Assembly: GCF_900094575.1 (NCBI RefSeq)
Contig: NZ_FMAE01000006.1
Span: forward strand, 1-64,000
DNA: 64,000 nt
Reading direction: 5' to 3'
Source of the DNA: Bradyrhizobium yuanmingense
GTDB taxonomy: Bacteria; Pseudomonadota; Alphaproteobacteria; Rhizobiales; Xanthobacteraceae
Shown here: positions 63,671-64,000 of the stretch, one piece after another
Position numbering within the stretch: position 1 is the stretch's first letter
Layout: each line of letters begins with the position of its first letter
Program-made: the position numbers and the translations under genes
The notes under the pieces: model-generated
What the model was told of the DNA's origin: nothing
Database searches by the model: none
Seen by the model: only the letters and a program-made list of their open reading frames with translations

Positions 63671-63866
63671 GTCATTCCGGGGCGTGCGCGCCCGCTCTAT
63701 CCACACGTCATGCCCGGGCTTGTCCCGCCTGCGCGGCCGAAGCCGCTTCGGCGCGGCGAAGGCCCGGGCATCCACGTTCTTCGCGCCGAGCGGCAAGACG
63801 TGGATGGCCGGGTCATAGGCGAGCGGAAGCGACGCCGTCCTTCGGACTGCTATGCCCGGCCATGAC
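63671..63866. repeat. Composite repeat: half 'GTCATTCCGGGGCG' plus 'CATGcCCGGGC' palindrome
   Basis: A half copy of the first type (63671-63700) abuts a palindrome with arms GTCATGCCCGGGCTTGTCCC and TGCCCGGCCATGAC, with ATCCACGTTC / ACGTGGAT, like that at 6251. Confidence 0.7.
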
Positions 63867-63881
63867 GCCGGTGGGAGCCGC

Positions 63882-64000
63882 TCAGAACGTCAGCGCCTTG
63901 GCCTGCTTGACCTGCGGCAGGGCCTGCACCTTGGCGAGCACGTCGGCCGGCACCACACCGTCGACCTCGACCAGCGCAATGGCATCGCTGCCCGGAGCGA
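63882..64000 (-). CDS. serA: D-3-phosphoglycerate dehydrogenase, C-terminal end (partial)
   Basis: The minus strand reads ..GSDAIALVEVDGVVPADVLA and KVQALPQVKQAKALTF before the TGA at 63882-63884. This matches the C-terminal ACT domain end of SerA, the first enzyme of serine synthesis. The rest lies beyond the window. Confidence 0.8.
   Translation of the reverse strand, partial: APGSDAIALVEVDGVVPADVLAKVQALPQVKQAKALTF

Overview
The window is chromosomal DNA from a high-GC alphaproteobacterium, most probably Bradyrhizobium or a very close relative (Nitrobacteraceae). Supporting signs are the housekeeping gene order (rpoH, rpoD-dnaG, carA, carB-greA, trxB, serA end), a tRNA-His that lacks G-1 and carries A73 (an alphaproteobacterial trait), phasin and acyl-CoA enzymes, CtrA-pathway-style and hybrid histidine kinases, and intergenic spaces packed with the long palindromic repeats typical of bradyrhizobia. 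The genus is inferred from gene content and protein resemblance; no database search was run.

Layout. 1-1070 is a mobile edge: the start of an IS256-type transposase, a 5'-truncated gene and AT-richer DNA that stops exactly at the 3' end of tRNA-Glu(CTC). 1.2-11.5 kb is core: a pseudouridine synthase, the heat-shock sigma factor rpoH, an amidase, a diguanylate cyclase, a LysE exporter, a response regulator, an SDR, a lytic transglycosylase and small conserved proteins. 11.5-17.1 kb looks accessory: a decayed gene copy, an AraC regulator, a wrecked AraC pseudogene, a secreted protein, a DUF1254/DUF1214 protein and a MetA-type outer-membrane protein. 17.5-22 kb holds rpoD and dnaG. 22.3-34.9 kb is metabolism and regulation: a Cld-fold protein, a gamma-glutamylcyclotransferase-like protein, an N-formylglutamate amidohydrolase, LysE, an ArsR-SRPBCC operon, a hybrid kinase, a MarR-controlled pair, an acyl-CoA synthetase, an epoxide hydrolase and YqeY.

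35-45.9 kb carries carA and carB (arginine and pyrimidine synthesis), separated by a cupin, a Dps protein, a methyltransferase and a strange tRNA-Cys-like RNA gene, then greA, an Lrp regulator, trxB and a LysR regulator. 45.9-46.4 kb holds two tandem candidate small RNAs, each with a promoter-like sequence and an intrinsic terminator. 46.4-52 kb has a DapA-family enzyme, two tiny membrane proteins, an orphan ParA ATPase, a Cys-rich secreted protein and a CoA-transferase/CitE-lyase operon. 52-64 kb has a 24-residue membrane microprotein, NTF2-like and DinB proteins, a RES/Xre toxin-antitoxin pair, tRNA-His, a phasin, a large PAS histidine kinase, a chemoreceptor, a thiolase and the 3' end of serA.

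The most unusual items are the tRNA-Cys-like gene at 38530-38605 with an abnormal anticodon arm and D loop, an intrinsic terminator only about 28 nt before carB, the two tandem sRNA candidates, a repeated promoter-like intergenic element (10372-10470 and 49735-49855), several microproteins of 22-49 residues, and a primase whose four zinc-ligand positions are all substituted.
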